Shown here: one piece after another, positions 49,801 to 62,320 of the stretch | Numbering within the stretch: the stretch's first letter is position 1 | How the letters are laid out: each line of letters starts with the position of its first letter | NCBI RefSeq assembly: GCF_932526225.1 | Contig: NC_064035.1 | Coordinates: forward strand, 188,501-252,500 | Reading direction: 5' to 3' | DNA length: 64,000 nt | Origin: Nematostella vectensis | Taxonomy: Eukaryota; Cnidaria; Anthozoa; Actiniaria; Edwardsiidae | Program-made: the position numbers and the translations under genes | The notes under the pieces: generated by a model | What the model was told of the DNA's origin: nothing | The model's input: the letters and a program-made list of their open reading frames with translations, nothing else | Databases searched by the model: none

Positions 49801-52800
49801 TATCCTGTTCTTGGTGTGTCATGACATAAAAAGAAGGTATAGGGACATTTTTATGTACTCTCAGCATCTGTTATGTGCTCATGCTTTGTTCAGGATCCTG
49901 TACATATTTTATGCACACAAGAAGTAACTAGATTCCTTGGATAACTTGATTAAGTAGATTCTAACATAGAGCATAGCGCTCGATAGATTGATATACCTTT
50001 TTTTCCGAGTATACTGTTTTATTTTTCCTAATGTTACTTTTTTGAATTTACATTCGGAAAAAAAAATTATCGATTGTAACCTTTTGCAGGTTACACTCGT
50101 AAAACAAATTCCCGAATGTAACCCTGAAGCTTTTCCCGAATGTAACCTTCAGTCCGATGGTGACTTTGCTTGGGATAGTTTACGATACCAATAGTATTAA
50201 AAGTAATTTTCATTACAATTGCCTTCAGCAATGCCACGTTAGTCTTTCGTTGCGGGCACTTGACTACTAACGCAGCGACCCGGGTTCGATTCCCGCTGAT
50301 AGCCTATTTTTTTTATATATCGTTACTTAATTATACTGTTCTTGGTGTGTCATGAGATAAAAAGAAGGTATAGGGACATTTTTATGTACTCTCAGCATCT
50401 TTGATGTGCTCATGCTTTGTTCAGGATCCTGTACATATTTTATGCACACAAGAACTAACTAGATTCCTTGGATAACTTGATTAAGTAGATTCTAACATAC
50501 AGCATAGCGCTCGATAGATTGATATACCTTTTTTTTCCGAGTATACTGTTTTATTTTTCTTAATGTTACTTTTTGGAATTTACAATCGGAAAAAAAATTA
50601 TCGATTGTAACCTTTTGGAGGTTACACTCGTAAAACAAATTCCCGAATGTAACCCTGAAGCTTTTCCCGAATGTAACCTCCAGTCCGATGGTGACTTTGC
50701 TTGGGATAGTTTACGATACCAATAGTATTAAAAGTAATTTTCATTACAATTCCCTTCAGCAATGCCACGTTAGTCTTTCGTTGCGGGCACTTGACTACTA
50801 ACGCAGCCACCCGGGTTCGATTCCCGCTGATAGCCTATTTTTTTTTCTTTATTTTTTTTTTAAATATCGATACTTAATTATACTGTTCTTGGTGTGTCAT
50901 GACATAAAAAGAAGGTATAGGGACATTTTTATGTACTCTCAGCATCTTTGATGTGCTCATGCTTTGTTCAGGATCCTGTACATATTTTATGCACACAAGA
51001 ACTAACTAGATTCCTTGGATAACTTGATTAAGTAGATTCTAACATAGAGCATAGCGCTCGATAGATTGATATACCTTTTTTTCCGAGTATACTGTTTTAT
51101 TTTTCCTAATGTTACTTTTTGGAATTTACATTCGGAAAAAAAATTATCGATTGTAACCTTTTGGAGGTTACACTCGTAAAACAAATTCCCGAATGTAACC
51201 CTGAAGCTTTTCCCGAATGTAACCTCCAGTCCGATGGTGACTTTGCTTGGGATAGTTTACGATACCAATAGTATTAAAAGTAATTTTCATTACAATTCCC
51301 TTCAGCAATGCCACGTTAGTCTTTCGTTACGGGCACTTGAATACTAACGCAGCGACCCGGGTTCGATTTCCGCTGATAGCCTATTTTTTTTTTTCTTTTC
51401 TTTTTTTTTTAAATATCGATACTTAATTATACTGTTCTTGGTGTGTCATGACATAAAAAGAAGGTATAGTGACATTTTTATGTACTCTCAGCATCTTTGA
51501 TGTGCTCATGCTATGTTCAGGATCCTGTACATATTTTATGCACACAAGAACTAACTAGATTCCTTGGATAACTTGATTAAGTAGATTCTAACATAGAGCA
51601 TAGCGCTCGATAGATTGATATACCTTTTTTTCCGAGTATACTGTTTTATTTTTCCTAATGTTACTTTTTGGAATTTACATTCGGAAAAAAAATTATCGAT
51701 TGTAACCTTTAGGAGGTTACACTCGTAAAACAAATTCCCGAATGTAACCCTGAAGCTTTTCCCGAATGTAACCTCCAGTCCGATGGTGACTTTGCTTGGG
51801 ATAGTTTACGATACCAATAGTATTAAAAGTAATTTTCATTACAATTCCCTTCAGCAATGCCACGTTAGTCTTCCGTTGCGGGCACTTGACTACTAACGCA
51901 GCGACCCGGGTTCGATTCCCGCTGATAGCCTATTTTTGTTTTCTTTATTTTTTTTTTAAATATCGATACTTAATTATACTGTTCTTGGTGTGTCATGACA
52001 TAAAAAGAAGGTATAGGGACATTTTTATGTACTCTCAGCATCTTTGATGTGCTCATGCTATGTTCAGGATCCTGTACATATTTTATGCACACAAGAACTA
52101 ACTAGATTCCTTGGATAACTTGATTAAGTAGATTTTAACATAGAGCATAGCGCTCGATAGATTGATATACCTTTTTTTCCGAGTATACTGTTTTATTTTT
52201 CCTAATGTTACTTTTTGGAATTTACATTCGGAAAAAAAATTATCGATTGTAACCTTTTGGAGGTTACACTCGTAAAACAAATTCCCGAATGTAACCCTGA
52301 AGCTTTTCCCGAATGTAACCTCCAGTCCGATGGTGACTTTGCTTGGGATAGTTTACGATACAAATAGTATTAAAAGTAATTTTCATTACAATCCCCTTCA
52401 GCAATGCCACGTTAGTCTTTCGTTGCGGGCACTTGACTACTAACGCAGCGACCCGGGTTCGATTCCCGCTGATAGCCTATTTTCTTTTCTTTTTTTCTTT
52501 TTTTTTTTTAAATATCGATACTTAATTAAACTGTTCTTGGTGTGTCATGAGATAAAAAGAAGGTATAGGGACATTTTTATGTACTCTCAGCATCTTTGAT
52601 GTGCTCATGCTTTGTTCAGGTTCCTGTACATATTTTATGCACACAAGAACTAACTAGATTCCTTGGATAACTTGATTAAGTAGATTCTAACATACAGCAT
52701 AGCGCTCGATAGATTGATATACCTTTTTTTCCGAGTATACTGTTTTATTTTTCCTAATGTTACTTTTTGGAATTTACATTCGGAAAAAAAATTATCGATT

Positions 52801-55800
52801 GTAACCTTTTGGAGGTTACACTCGTAAAACAAATTCCCGAATGTAACCCTGAAGCTTTTCCCGAATGTAACCTCCAGTCCGATGGTGACTTTGCTTGGGA
52901 TAGTTTACGATACAAATAGTATTAAAAGTAATTTTCATTACAATCCCCTTCAGCAATGCCACGTTAGTCTTTCGTTGCGGGCACTTGACTACTAACGCAG
53001 CGACCCGGGTTCGATTCCCGCTGATAGCCTATTTTCTTTTCTTTTTTTCTTTTTTTTTTTTAAATATCGATACTTAATTAAACTGTTCTTGGTGTGTCAT
53101 GAGATAAAAAGAAGGTATAGGGACATTTTTATGTACTCTCAGCATCTTTGATGTGCTCATGCTTTGTTCAGGTTCCTGTACATATTTTATGCTCACAAGA
53201 ACTAACTAGATTCCTTGGATAACTTGATTAAGTAGATTCTAACATACAGCATAGCGCTCGATAGATTGATATACCTTTTTTTCCGAGTATACTGTTTTAT
53301 TTTTCCTAATGTTACTTTTTGGAATTTACATTCGGAAAAAAAATTATCGATTGTAACCTTTTGGAGGTTACACTCGTAAAACAAATTCCCGAATGTAACC
53401 CTGAAGCTTTTCCCGAATGTAACCTCCAGTCCGATGGTGACTTTGCTTGGGATAGTTTACGATACAAATAGTATTAAAAGTAATTTTCATTACAATCCCC
53501 TTCAGCAATGCCACGTTAGTCTTTCGTTGCGGGCACTTGACTACTAACGCAGCGACCCGGGTTCGATTCCCGCTGATAGCCTATTTTCTTTTCTTTTTTT
53601 CTTTTTTTTTTTTAAATATCGATACTTAATTAAACTGTTCTTGGTGTGTCATGAGATAAAAAGAAGGTATAGGGACATTTTTATGTACTCTCAGCATCTT
53701 TGATGTGCTCATGCTTTGTTCAGGTTCCTGTACATATTTTATGCACACAAGAACTAACTAGATTCCTTGGATAACTTGATTAAATAGATTCTAACATACA
53801 GCATAGCGCTCGATAGATTGATATACCTTTTTTTCCGAGTATACTGTTTTATTTTTCCTAATGTTACTTTTTGGAATTTACATTCGGAAAAAAAATTATC
53901 GATTGTAACCTTTTGGAGGTTACACTCGTAAAACAAATTCCCGAATGTAACCCTGAAGCTTTTCCCGAATGTAACCTCCAGTCCGATGGTGACTTTGCTT
54001 GGGATAGTTTACGATACAAATAGTATTAAAAGTAATTTTCATTACAATCCCCTTCAGCAATGCCACGTTAGTCTTTCGTTGCGGGCACTTGACTACTAAC
54101 GCAGCGACCCGGGTTCGATTCCCGCTGATAGCCTATTTTCTTTTCTTTTTTTCTTTTTTTTTTTTAAATATCGATACTTAATTAAACTGTTCTTGGTGTG
54201 TCATGAGATAAAAAGAAGGTATAGGGACATTTTTATGTACTCTCAGCATCTTTGATGTGCTCATGCTTTGTTCAGGTTCCTGTACATATTTTATGCTCAC
54301 AAGAACTAACTAGATTCCTTGGATAACTTGATTAAGTAGATTCTAACATACAGCATAGCGCTCGATAGATTGATATACCTTTTTTTCCAAATATACTGTT
54401 TTATTTTTCCTAATGTTACTTTTTGGAATTTACATTCGGAAAAAAAATTATCGATTGTAACCTTTTAGAGGTTACACTCGTAAAACAAATTCCCGAATGT
54501 AACCCTGAAGCTTTTCCCGAATGTAACCTCCAGTCCGATGGTGACTTTGCTTGGGATAGTTTACGATACCAATAGTATTTAAAGTAATTTTCATTACAAT
54601 TCCCTTCAGCAATGTCACGTTAGTCTTTCGTTGCGGGCACTTGACTACTAACGCAGCGATCCGGGTTCGATTCCCGCTGATAGCCTTTTTTTTTCTTTTT
54701 TTTTTTTTTTAAATATCGATACTTAATTATACTGTTCTTGGTGTGTCATGACATAAAAAGAAGGTATAGGGACATTTTTATGTACTCTCAGCATCTGTGA
54801 TGTGCTCATGCTATGTTCAGGATCCTGTACATATTTTATGCACACAAGAACTAACTAGATTCCTTGGATAACTTGATTAAGTAGATTCTAACATAGAGCA
54901 TAGCGCTCGATAGATTGATATACCTTTTTTTCCGAGTATACTGTTTTATTTTTCCTAATGTTACTTTTTGGAATTTACATTCGGAAAAAAAATTATCGAT
55001 TGCAACCTTTTGGAGGTTACACTCGTAAAACAAATTCACGAATGTAACCCTGAAGCTTTTCCCGAATGTAACCTCCAGTCCGATGGTGACTTTGCTTGGG
55101 ATAGTTGACGATACCAATAGTATTAAAAGTAATTTTCATTACAATTCTCTTCAGCAATGCCACGTTAGTCTTTCGTTGCGGGCACTTGACTACTAACGCA
55201 GCCACCCGGGTTCGATTCCCGCTGATAGCCTATTTTTTTTTTAAATATCGATACTTAATTATACTGTTCTTGGTGTGTCATGACATAAAAAGAAGGTATA
55301 GGGACATTTTTATGTACTCTCAGCATCTTTGATGTGCTCATGCTATGTTCAGGATCCTGTACATATTTTATGCACACAAGAACTAACTAGATTCCTTGGA
55401 TAACTTGATTAAGTAGATTCTAACATAGAGCATAGCGCTCGATAGATTGATATACCTTTTTTTCCGAGTATACTGTTTTATTTTTCCTAATGTTACTTTT
55501 TGGAATTTACATTCGGAAAAAAAATTATCGATTGTAACCTTTTAGAGGTTACACTCGTAAAACAAATTCCCGAATGTAACCCTGAAGCTTTTCCCGAATG
55601 TAACCTCCAGTCCGATGGTGACTTTGCTTGGGATAGTTTACGATACCAATAGTATTTAAAGTAATTTTCATTACAATTCCCTTCAGCAATGTCACGTTAG
55701 TCTTTCGTTGCGGGCACTTGACTACTAACGCAGCGACCCGGGTTCGATTCCCGCTGATAGCCTTTTTTTTTCTTTTTTTTTTTTTTTAAATATCGATACT

Positions 55801-57980
55801 TAATTATACTGTTCTTGGTGTGTCATGACATAAAAAGAAGGTATAGGGACATTTTTATGTACTCTCAGCATCTGTGATGTGCTCATGCTATGTTCAGGAT
55901 CCTGTACATATTTTATGCACACAAGAACTAACTAGATTCCTTGGATAACTTGATTAAGTAGATTCTAACATAGAGCATAGCGCTCGATAGATTGATATAC
56001 CTTTTTTTCCGAGTATACTGTTTTATTTTTCCTAATGTTACTTTTTGGAATTTACATTCGGAAAAAAAATTATCGATTGCAACCTTTTGGAGGTTACACT
56101 CGTAAAACAAATTCCCGAATGTAACCCTGAAGCTTTTCCCGAATGTAACCTCCAGTCCGATGGTGACTTTGCTTGGGATAGTTTACGATACCAATAGTAT
56201 TAAAAGTAATTTTCATTACAATTCTCTTCAGCAATGCCACGTTAGTCTTTCGTTGCGGGCACTTGACTACTAACGCAGCCACCCGGGTTCGATTCCCGCT
56301 GATAGCCTATTTTTTTTTTAAATATCGATACTTAATTATACTGTTCTTGGTGTGTCATGACATAAAAAGAAGGTATAGGGACATTTTTATGTACTCTCAG
56401 CATCTTTGATGTGCTCATGCTATGTTCAGGATCCTGTACATATTTTATGCACACAAGAACTAACTAGATTCCTTGGATAACTTGATTAAGTAGATTCTAA
56501 CATAGAGCATAGCGCTCGATAGATTGATATACCTTTTTTTCCGAGTATACTGTTTTATTTTTCCTAATGTTACTTTTTGGAATTTACATTCGGAAAAAAA
56601 ATTATCGATTGTAACCTTTTGGAGGTTACACTCGTAAAACAAATTCCCGAATGTAACCCTGAAGCTTTTCCCGAATGTAACCTCCAGTCCGATGGTGACT
56701 TTGCTTGGGATAGTTTACGATACCAATAGTATTAAAAGTAATTTTCATTACAATTCCCTTCAGCAATGCCACGTTAATCTTTCGTTGCGGGCACTTGACT
56801 ACTAACGCAGCGACCCGGGTTCGATTCCCGCTGATAGCCTATTTTTTTTTTTTTTTTTAATATCGATACTTAATTATACTGTTCTTGGTGTGTCATGACA
56901 TAAAAAGAAGGTATAGGGACATTTTTATGTACTCTCAGCATCTGTGATGTGCTCAAGCTATGTTCAGGATCCTGTACATATTTTATGCACACAAGAACTA
57001 ACTAGATTCCTTGGATAACTTGATTAAGTAGATTCTAACATAGAGCATAGCGCTCGATAGATTGATATACCTTTTTTTCCGAGTATACTGTTTTATTTTT
57101 CCTAATGTTAATTTTTTGAATTTACATTCGGAAAAAAAATTATCGATTGTAACCTTTTGCAGGTTACACTCGTAAAACAAATTCCCGAATGTAACCCTGA
57201 AGCTTTTCCCGAATGTAACCTCCAGTCCGATGGTGACTTTGCTTGGGATAGTTTACGATACCAATAGTATTAAAAGTAATTTTCATTACAATTCCCTTCA
57301 GCAATGCCACGTTAGTCTTTCGTTGCGGGCACTTGACTACTAAAGCAGCGACCCGGGTTCGATTCCCGCTGATAGCCTATTTTTTTTTCTTTTTTTTTTT
57401 TTTTAAATATCGATACTTAATTATCCTGTTCTTGGTGTGTCATGACATAAAAAGAAGGTATAGGGACATTTTTATGTACTCTCAGCATCTGTTATGTGCT
57501 CATGCTTTGTTCAGGATCCTGTACATATTTTATGCACACAAGAAGTAACTAGATTCCTTGGATAACTTGATTAAGTAGATTCTAACATAGAGCATAGCGC
57601 TCGATAGATTGATATACCTTTTTTTCCGAGTATACTGTTTTATTTTTCCTAATGTTACTTTTTTGAATTTACATTCGGAAAAAAAAAATTATCGATTGTA
57701 ACCTTTTGCAGGTTACACTCGTAAAACAAATTCCCGAATGTAACCCTGAAGCTTTTCCCGAATGTAACCTTCAGTCCGATGGTGACTTTGCTTGGGATAG
57801 TTTACGATACCAATAGTATTAAAAGTAATTTTCATTACAATTGCCTTCAGCAATGCCACGTTAGTCTTTCGTTGCGGGCACTTGACTACTAACGCAGCGA
57901 CCCGGGTTCGATTCCCGCTGATAGCCTATTTTTTTTATATATCGTTACTTAATTATACTGTTCTTGGTGTGTCATGAGAT
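46900..57980. repeat. 7.08-kb offset duplication (46.9-50.4 and 54.0-58.0 kb)
   Basis: Private variants recur 7,081 bp apart. Examples are GATACAAATAG at 46932 and 54013, AATTCACGAATG at about 47.95 and 55.03 kb, and ATAGTTGACGATACC at about 48.02 and 55.10 kb. After 56.28 kb the second copy holds one extra monomer, so later markers are offset 7,619 bp: CTAAAGCAGCG at 49.72 and 57.34 kb, GAAGTAACTAG at 49.92 and 57.54 kb, TATATATCGTTAC at 50.31 and 57.93 kb. Confidence 0.88.
52300..54500. repeat. Run of nearly identical 552-bp monomers
   Basis: Four successive copies share GATACAAATAG, AATTAAACTG, CAGGTTCCTGTAC and the same broken T tract, at a constant 552-bp spacing. The variant class also occurs singly near 37.7, 44.2 and 46.9 kb. 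Such homogeneity points to very recent tandem amplification of one monomer. Confidence 0.85.
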
Positions 57981-59079
57981 AAAAAGAAGGTATAGGGACA
58001 TTTTTATGTACTCTCAGCATCTTTGATGTGCTCATGCTATGTTCAGGATCCTGTACATATTTTATGCACACAAGAACTAACTAGATTCCTTGGATAACTT
58101 GATTAAGTAGATTCTAACATAGAGCATAGCGCTCGATAGATTGATATACCTTTTTTTCCGAGTATACTGTTTTATTTTTCCTAATGTTACTTTTTGGAAT
58201 TTACATTCGGAAAAAAAATTATCGATTGTAACCTTTAGGAGGTTACACTCGTAAAACAAATTCCCGAATGTAACCCTGAAGCTTTTCCCGAATGTAACCT
58301 CCAGTCCGATGGTGACTTTGCTTGGGATAGTTTACGATACCAATAGTATTAAAAGTAATTTTCATTACAATTCCCTTCAGCAATGCCACGTTAGTCTTCC
58401 GTTGCGGGCACTTGACTACTAACGCAGCGACCCGGGTTCGATTCCCGCTGATAGCCTATTTTTGTTTTCTTTATTTTTTTTTTAAATATCGATACTTAAT
58501 TTTACTGTTCTTGGTGTGTCATGACATAAAAAGAAGGTATAGGGACATTTTTATGTACTCTCAGCATCTTTGATGTGCTCATGCTTTGTTCAGGATCCTG
58601 TAAATATTTTATGCACACAAGAACTAACTAGATTCCTTGGATAACTTGATTAAGTAGATTCTAACATAGAGCATAGCGCTCGATAGATTGATATACCTTT
58701 TTTCCGAGTATACTGTTTTATTTTTCCTAATGTTACTTTTTGGAATTTACATTCGGAAAAAAATTATCGATTATAACCTTTTGGAGGTTACACTCGTAAA
58801 ACAAATTCTCGAATGTAACCCTGAAGCTTTTCCCGAATGTAACCTCCAGTCCGATGGTGACTTTGCTTGGGATAGTTTACGATACCAATAGTATTAAAAG
58901 TAATTTTCATTACAATTCCCTTCAGCAATGCCACGTTAGTCTTCCGTTGCGGGCACTTGACTATTAACTCAGCGACCCGGGTTCGATTCCCGCTGATAGC
59001 CTATTTTTTTTCTTTATTTTTTTTTTTAAATATCGATACTTAATTATACTGTTCTTGGTGTGTCATGACATAAAAAGAA

Positions 59080-62000
59080 GGTATAGGGACATTTTTTTGT
59101 ACTCTCAGCATCTTTGATGTGCTCATGCTTTGTTCAGGATCCTGTACATATTTTATGCACACAAGAACTAACTAGATTCCTTGGATAACTTGATTACGTA
59201 GATTCTAACATAGAGCATAGCGCTCGATAGATTGATATACCTTTTTTTCCGAGTATACTTTTTTATTTTTCCTAATGTTACTTTTTGGAATTTACATTCG
59301 GAAAAAAAATTATCGATTATAACCTTTTGAAGGTTACACTCGTAAAACAAATTCCCGAATGTAACCCTGAAGCTTTTCCCGAATGTAACCTCCAGTCCGA
59401 TGGTGACTTTGCTTAGGATAGTTTACGATACCAATAGTATTTAAAGTAATTTTCATTACAATTCCCTTCAGCAATGCCACGTTAGTCTTTCGTTGCGGGC
59501 ACTTTACTACTAACGCAGCGACCCGGGTTCGATTCCCGCTGATAGCCTATTTTTGTTTTCTTCATTTTTTTTTTAACTATCGATACTTAATTATACTGTT
59601 CTTGGTGTGTCATGACATAAAAAGAAGGTATAGGGACATTTTTATGCACTCTCAGCATCTTTGATGTGCTCATGCTTTGTTCAGGATCCTGTACATATTT
59701 TATGCACACAAGAACTAACTAGATTCCTTGGATAACTTGATTAAGTAGATTCTAACATAGAGCATAGCGCTCGATAGATTGATATACCTTTTTTTCCAAA
59801 TATACTGTTTTATTTTTCCTAATGTTACTTTTTGGAATTTACATTCGGAAAAAAAATTATCGATTGTAACATTTTGGAGGTTACACTCGTAAAACAAATT
59901 CCCGAATGTAACCCTGAAGCTTTTCCCGAATGTAACCTCCAGTCCGATGGTGACTTTGCTTGGGATAGTTTACGATACCAATAGTATTAAAAGTAATTTC
60001 CATTACAATTCCCTTCAGCAATGCCACGTTAGTCTTTCGTTGCGGGCACTTGACTACTAACGCAGCGACCCGGGTTCGATTCCCGCTGATAGCCTATTTT
60101 TTTTCTTTATTTTTTTTTAAATATCGATACTTAATTATACTGTTCTTGGTGTGTCATGACATAAAAAGAAGGTATAGGGACATTTTTATGTACTCTCAGC
60201 ATCTTTGATGTGCTCCTGCTTTGTTCAGGATCCTGTACATATTTTATGAACACAAGAATTAACTAGATTCCTTGGATAACTTGATTAAGTAGATTCTAAC
60301 ATAGAGCATAGCGCTCGATAGATTGATATACCTTTTTTTCCAAGTGTACTGTTTTATTTTTCCTAATGTTACTTTTTGGAATTTACATTCGGAAAAAAAA
60401 TTATCGATTGTAACCTTTTGGAGGTTACACTCGTAAAACAAATTCCCGAATGTAACCCTGAAGCTTTTCCCGAATGTAACCTCCAGTCCGATGGTGACTT
60501 TGCTTGGGATAGTTTACGATACCAATAGTATTAAAAGTAATTTTCATTCCAATTCCCTTCAGCAATGCCACGTTAGTCTTTCGTTGCGTGCACTTGACTT
60601 CTAACGCAGCGACCCGGGTTCGATTCCCGCTGATAGCCCATTTTTTTTCTTTATTTTTTTTTAAATATCGATACTTAATTATACTGTTCTTGGTGTGTCA
60701 TGACATAAAAAGAAGGTATAGGGAAATTTTTATGTACTCTCAGCATCTTTGATGTGCTCATGCTTTGTTCAGGATCCTGTACATATTTTATGCACACAAG
60801 AACTAACTAGATTCCTTGGATAACTTGATTAAGTAGATTCTAACATAGAGCATAGCGCTCGATAGATTGATATACCTTTTTTTCCGAGTATACTTTTTTA
60901 TTTTTCCTAATGTTACTTTTTGGAATTTACATTCGGAAAAAAAATTATCGATTATAACCTTTTGAAGGTTACACTCGTAAAACAAATTCCCGAATGTAAC
61001 CCTGAAGCTTTTCCCGAATGTAACCTCCAGTCCGATGGTGACTTTGCTTAGGATAGTTTACGATACCAATAGTATTAAAAGTAATTTTCATTACAATTCC
61101 CTTCAGCAATGCCACGTTAGTATTTCGTTGCGGGCACTTTACTACTAACGCAGCGACCCGGGTTCGATTCCCGCTGATAGCCTATTTTTGTTTTCTTCAT
61201 TTTTTTTTTTAAATATCGATACTTAATTATACTGTTCTTGGTGTGTCATGACATAAAAAGAAGGTATAGGGACATTTTTATGCACTCTCAGCATCTTTGA
61301 TGTGCTCATGCTTTGTTCAGGATCCTGTACATATTTTATGCACACAAGAACTAACTAGATTCCTTGGATAACTTGATTAAGTAGATTCTAACATAGAGCA
61401 AAGCGCTCGATAGATTGATATACCTTTTTTTCCAAATATACTGTTTTATTTTTCCTAATGTTACTTTTTGAAATTTACATTCGGAAAAAAAATTATCGAT
61501 TGTAACCTTTTGGAGGTTACACTCGTAAAACAAATTCCCGAATGTAACCTCCAGTCCGATGGTGACTTTGCTTGGGATAGTTTACGATACCAATAGTATT
61601 AAAAGTAATTTCCATTACAATTCCCTTCAGCAATGCCACGTTAGTCTTTCGTTGCGGGCACTTGACTACTAACGCAGCGACCCGGGTTCGATTCCCGCTG
61701 ATAGCCTATTTTTTTTCTTTATTTTTTTTTAAATATCGATACTTAATTATACTGTTCTTGGTGTGTCATGACATAAAAAGAAGGTATAGGGACATTTTTA
61801 TGTACTCTCAGCATCTTTGATGTGCTCCTGCTTTGTTCAGGATCCTGTACATATTTTATGCACACAAGAATTAACTAGATTCCTTGAATAACTATATTAA
61901 GTAGATTCTAACATAGAGCATAGCGCTCGATAGATTGATATACCTTTTTTTCCAAGTGTACTGTTTTATTTTTCCTAATGTTACTTTTTGGAATTTACAT

Positions 62001-62320
62001 TCGGAAAAAAAATTATCGATTGTAACCTTTTGGAGGTTACACTCGTAAAACAAATTCCCGAATGTAACCCTGAAGCTTTTCCCGAATGTAACCTCCAGTC
62101 CGATGGTGACTTTGCTTGGGATAGTTTACGATACCAATAGTATTAAAAGTAATTTTCATTCCAATTCCCTTCAGCAATGCCACGTTAGTCTTTCGTTGCG
62201 TGCACTTGACTTCTAACGCAGCGACCCGGGTTCGATTCCCGCTGATAGCCCATTTTTTTTCTTTATTTTATTTTAAATATCGATACTTAATTATACTGTT
62301 CTTGGTGTGTCATGACATAA
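59080..62320. repeat. Three-monomer higher-order repeat, two copies (1.64 kb)
   Basis: Markers recur 1,635-1,636 bp apart: CTTAGGATAG (59.41 and 61.05 kb), CCAAATATACTG (59.80 and 61.43 kb). After a deletion in the second copy they recur about 1,611 bp apart: CCAAGTGTACTG (60.34 and 61.95 kb), TGCTCCTGC (60.21 and 61.83 kb), TGACTTCTAAC (60.60 and 62.21 kb). Confidence 0.87.
61537..61549. other. 24-bp deletion between short direct repeats
   Basis: Normal monomers have CCCGAATGTAACC twice, 24 bp apart. Here one copy remains and the intervening CTGAAGCTTTT is gone, as expected from slippage or recombination between the two 13-bp repeats. The deletion is absent from the sister unit 1.64 kb to the left. 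Confidence 0.85.
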
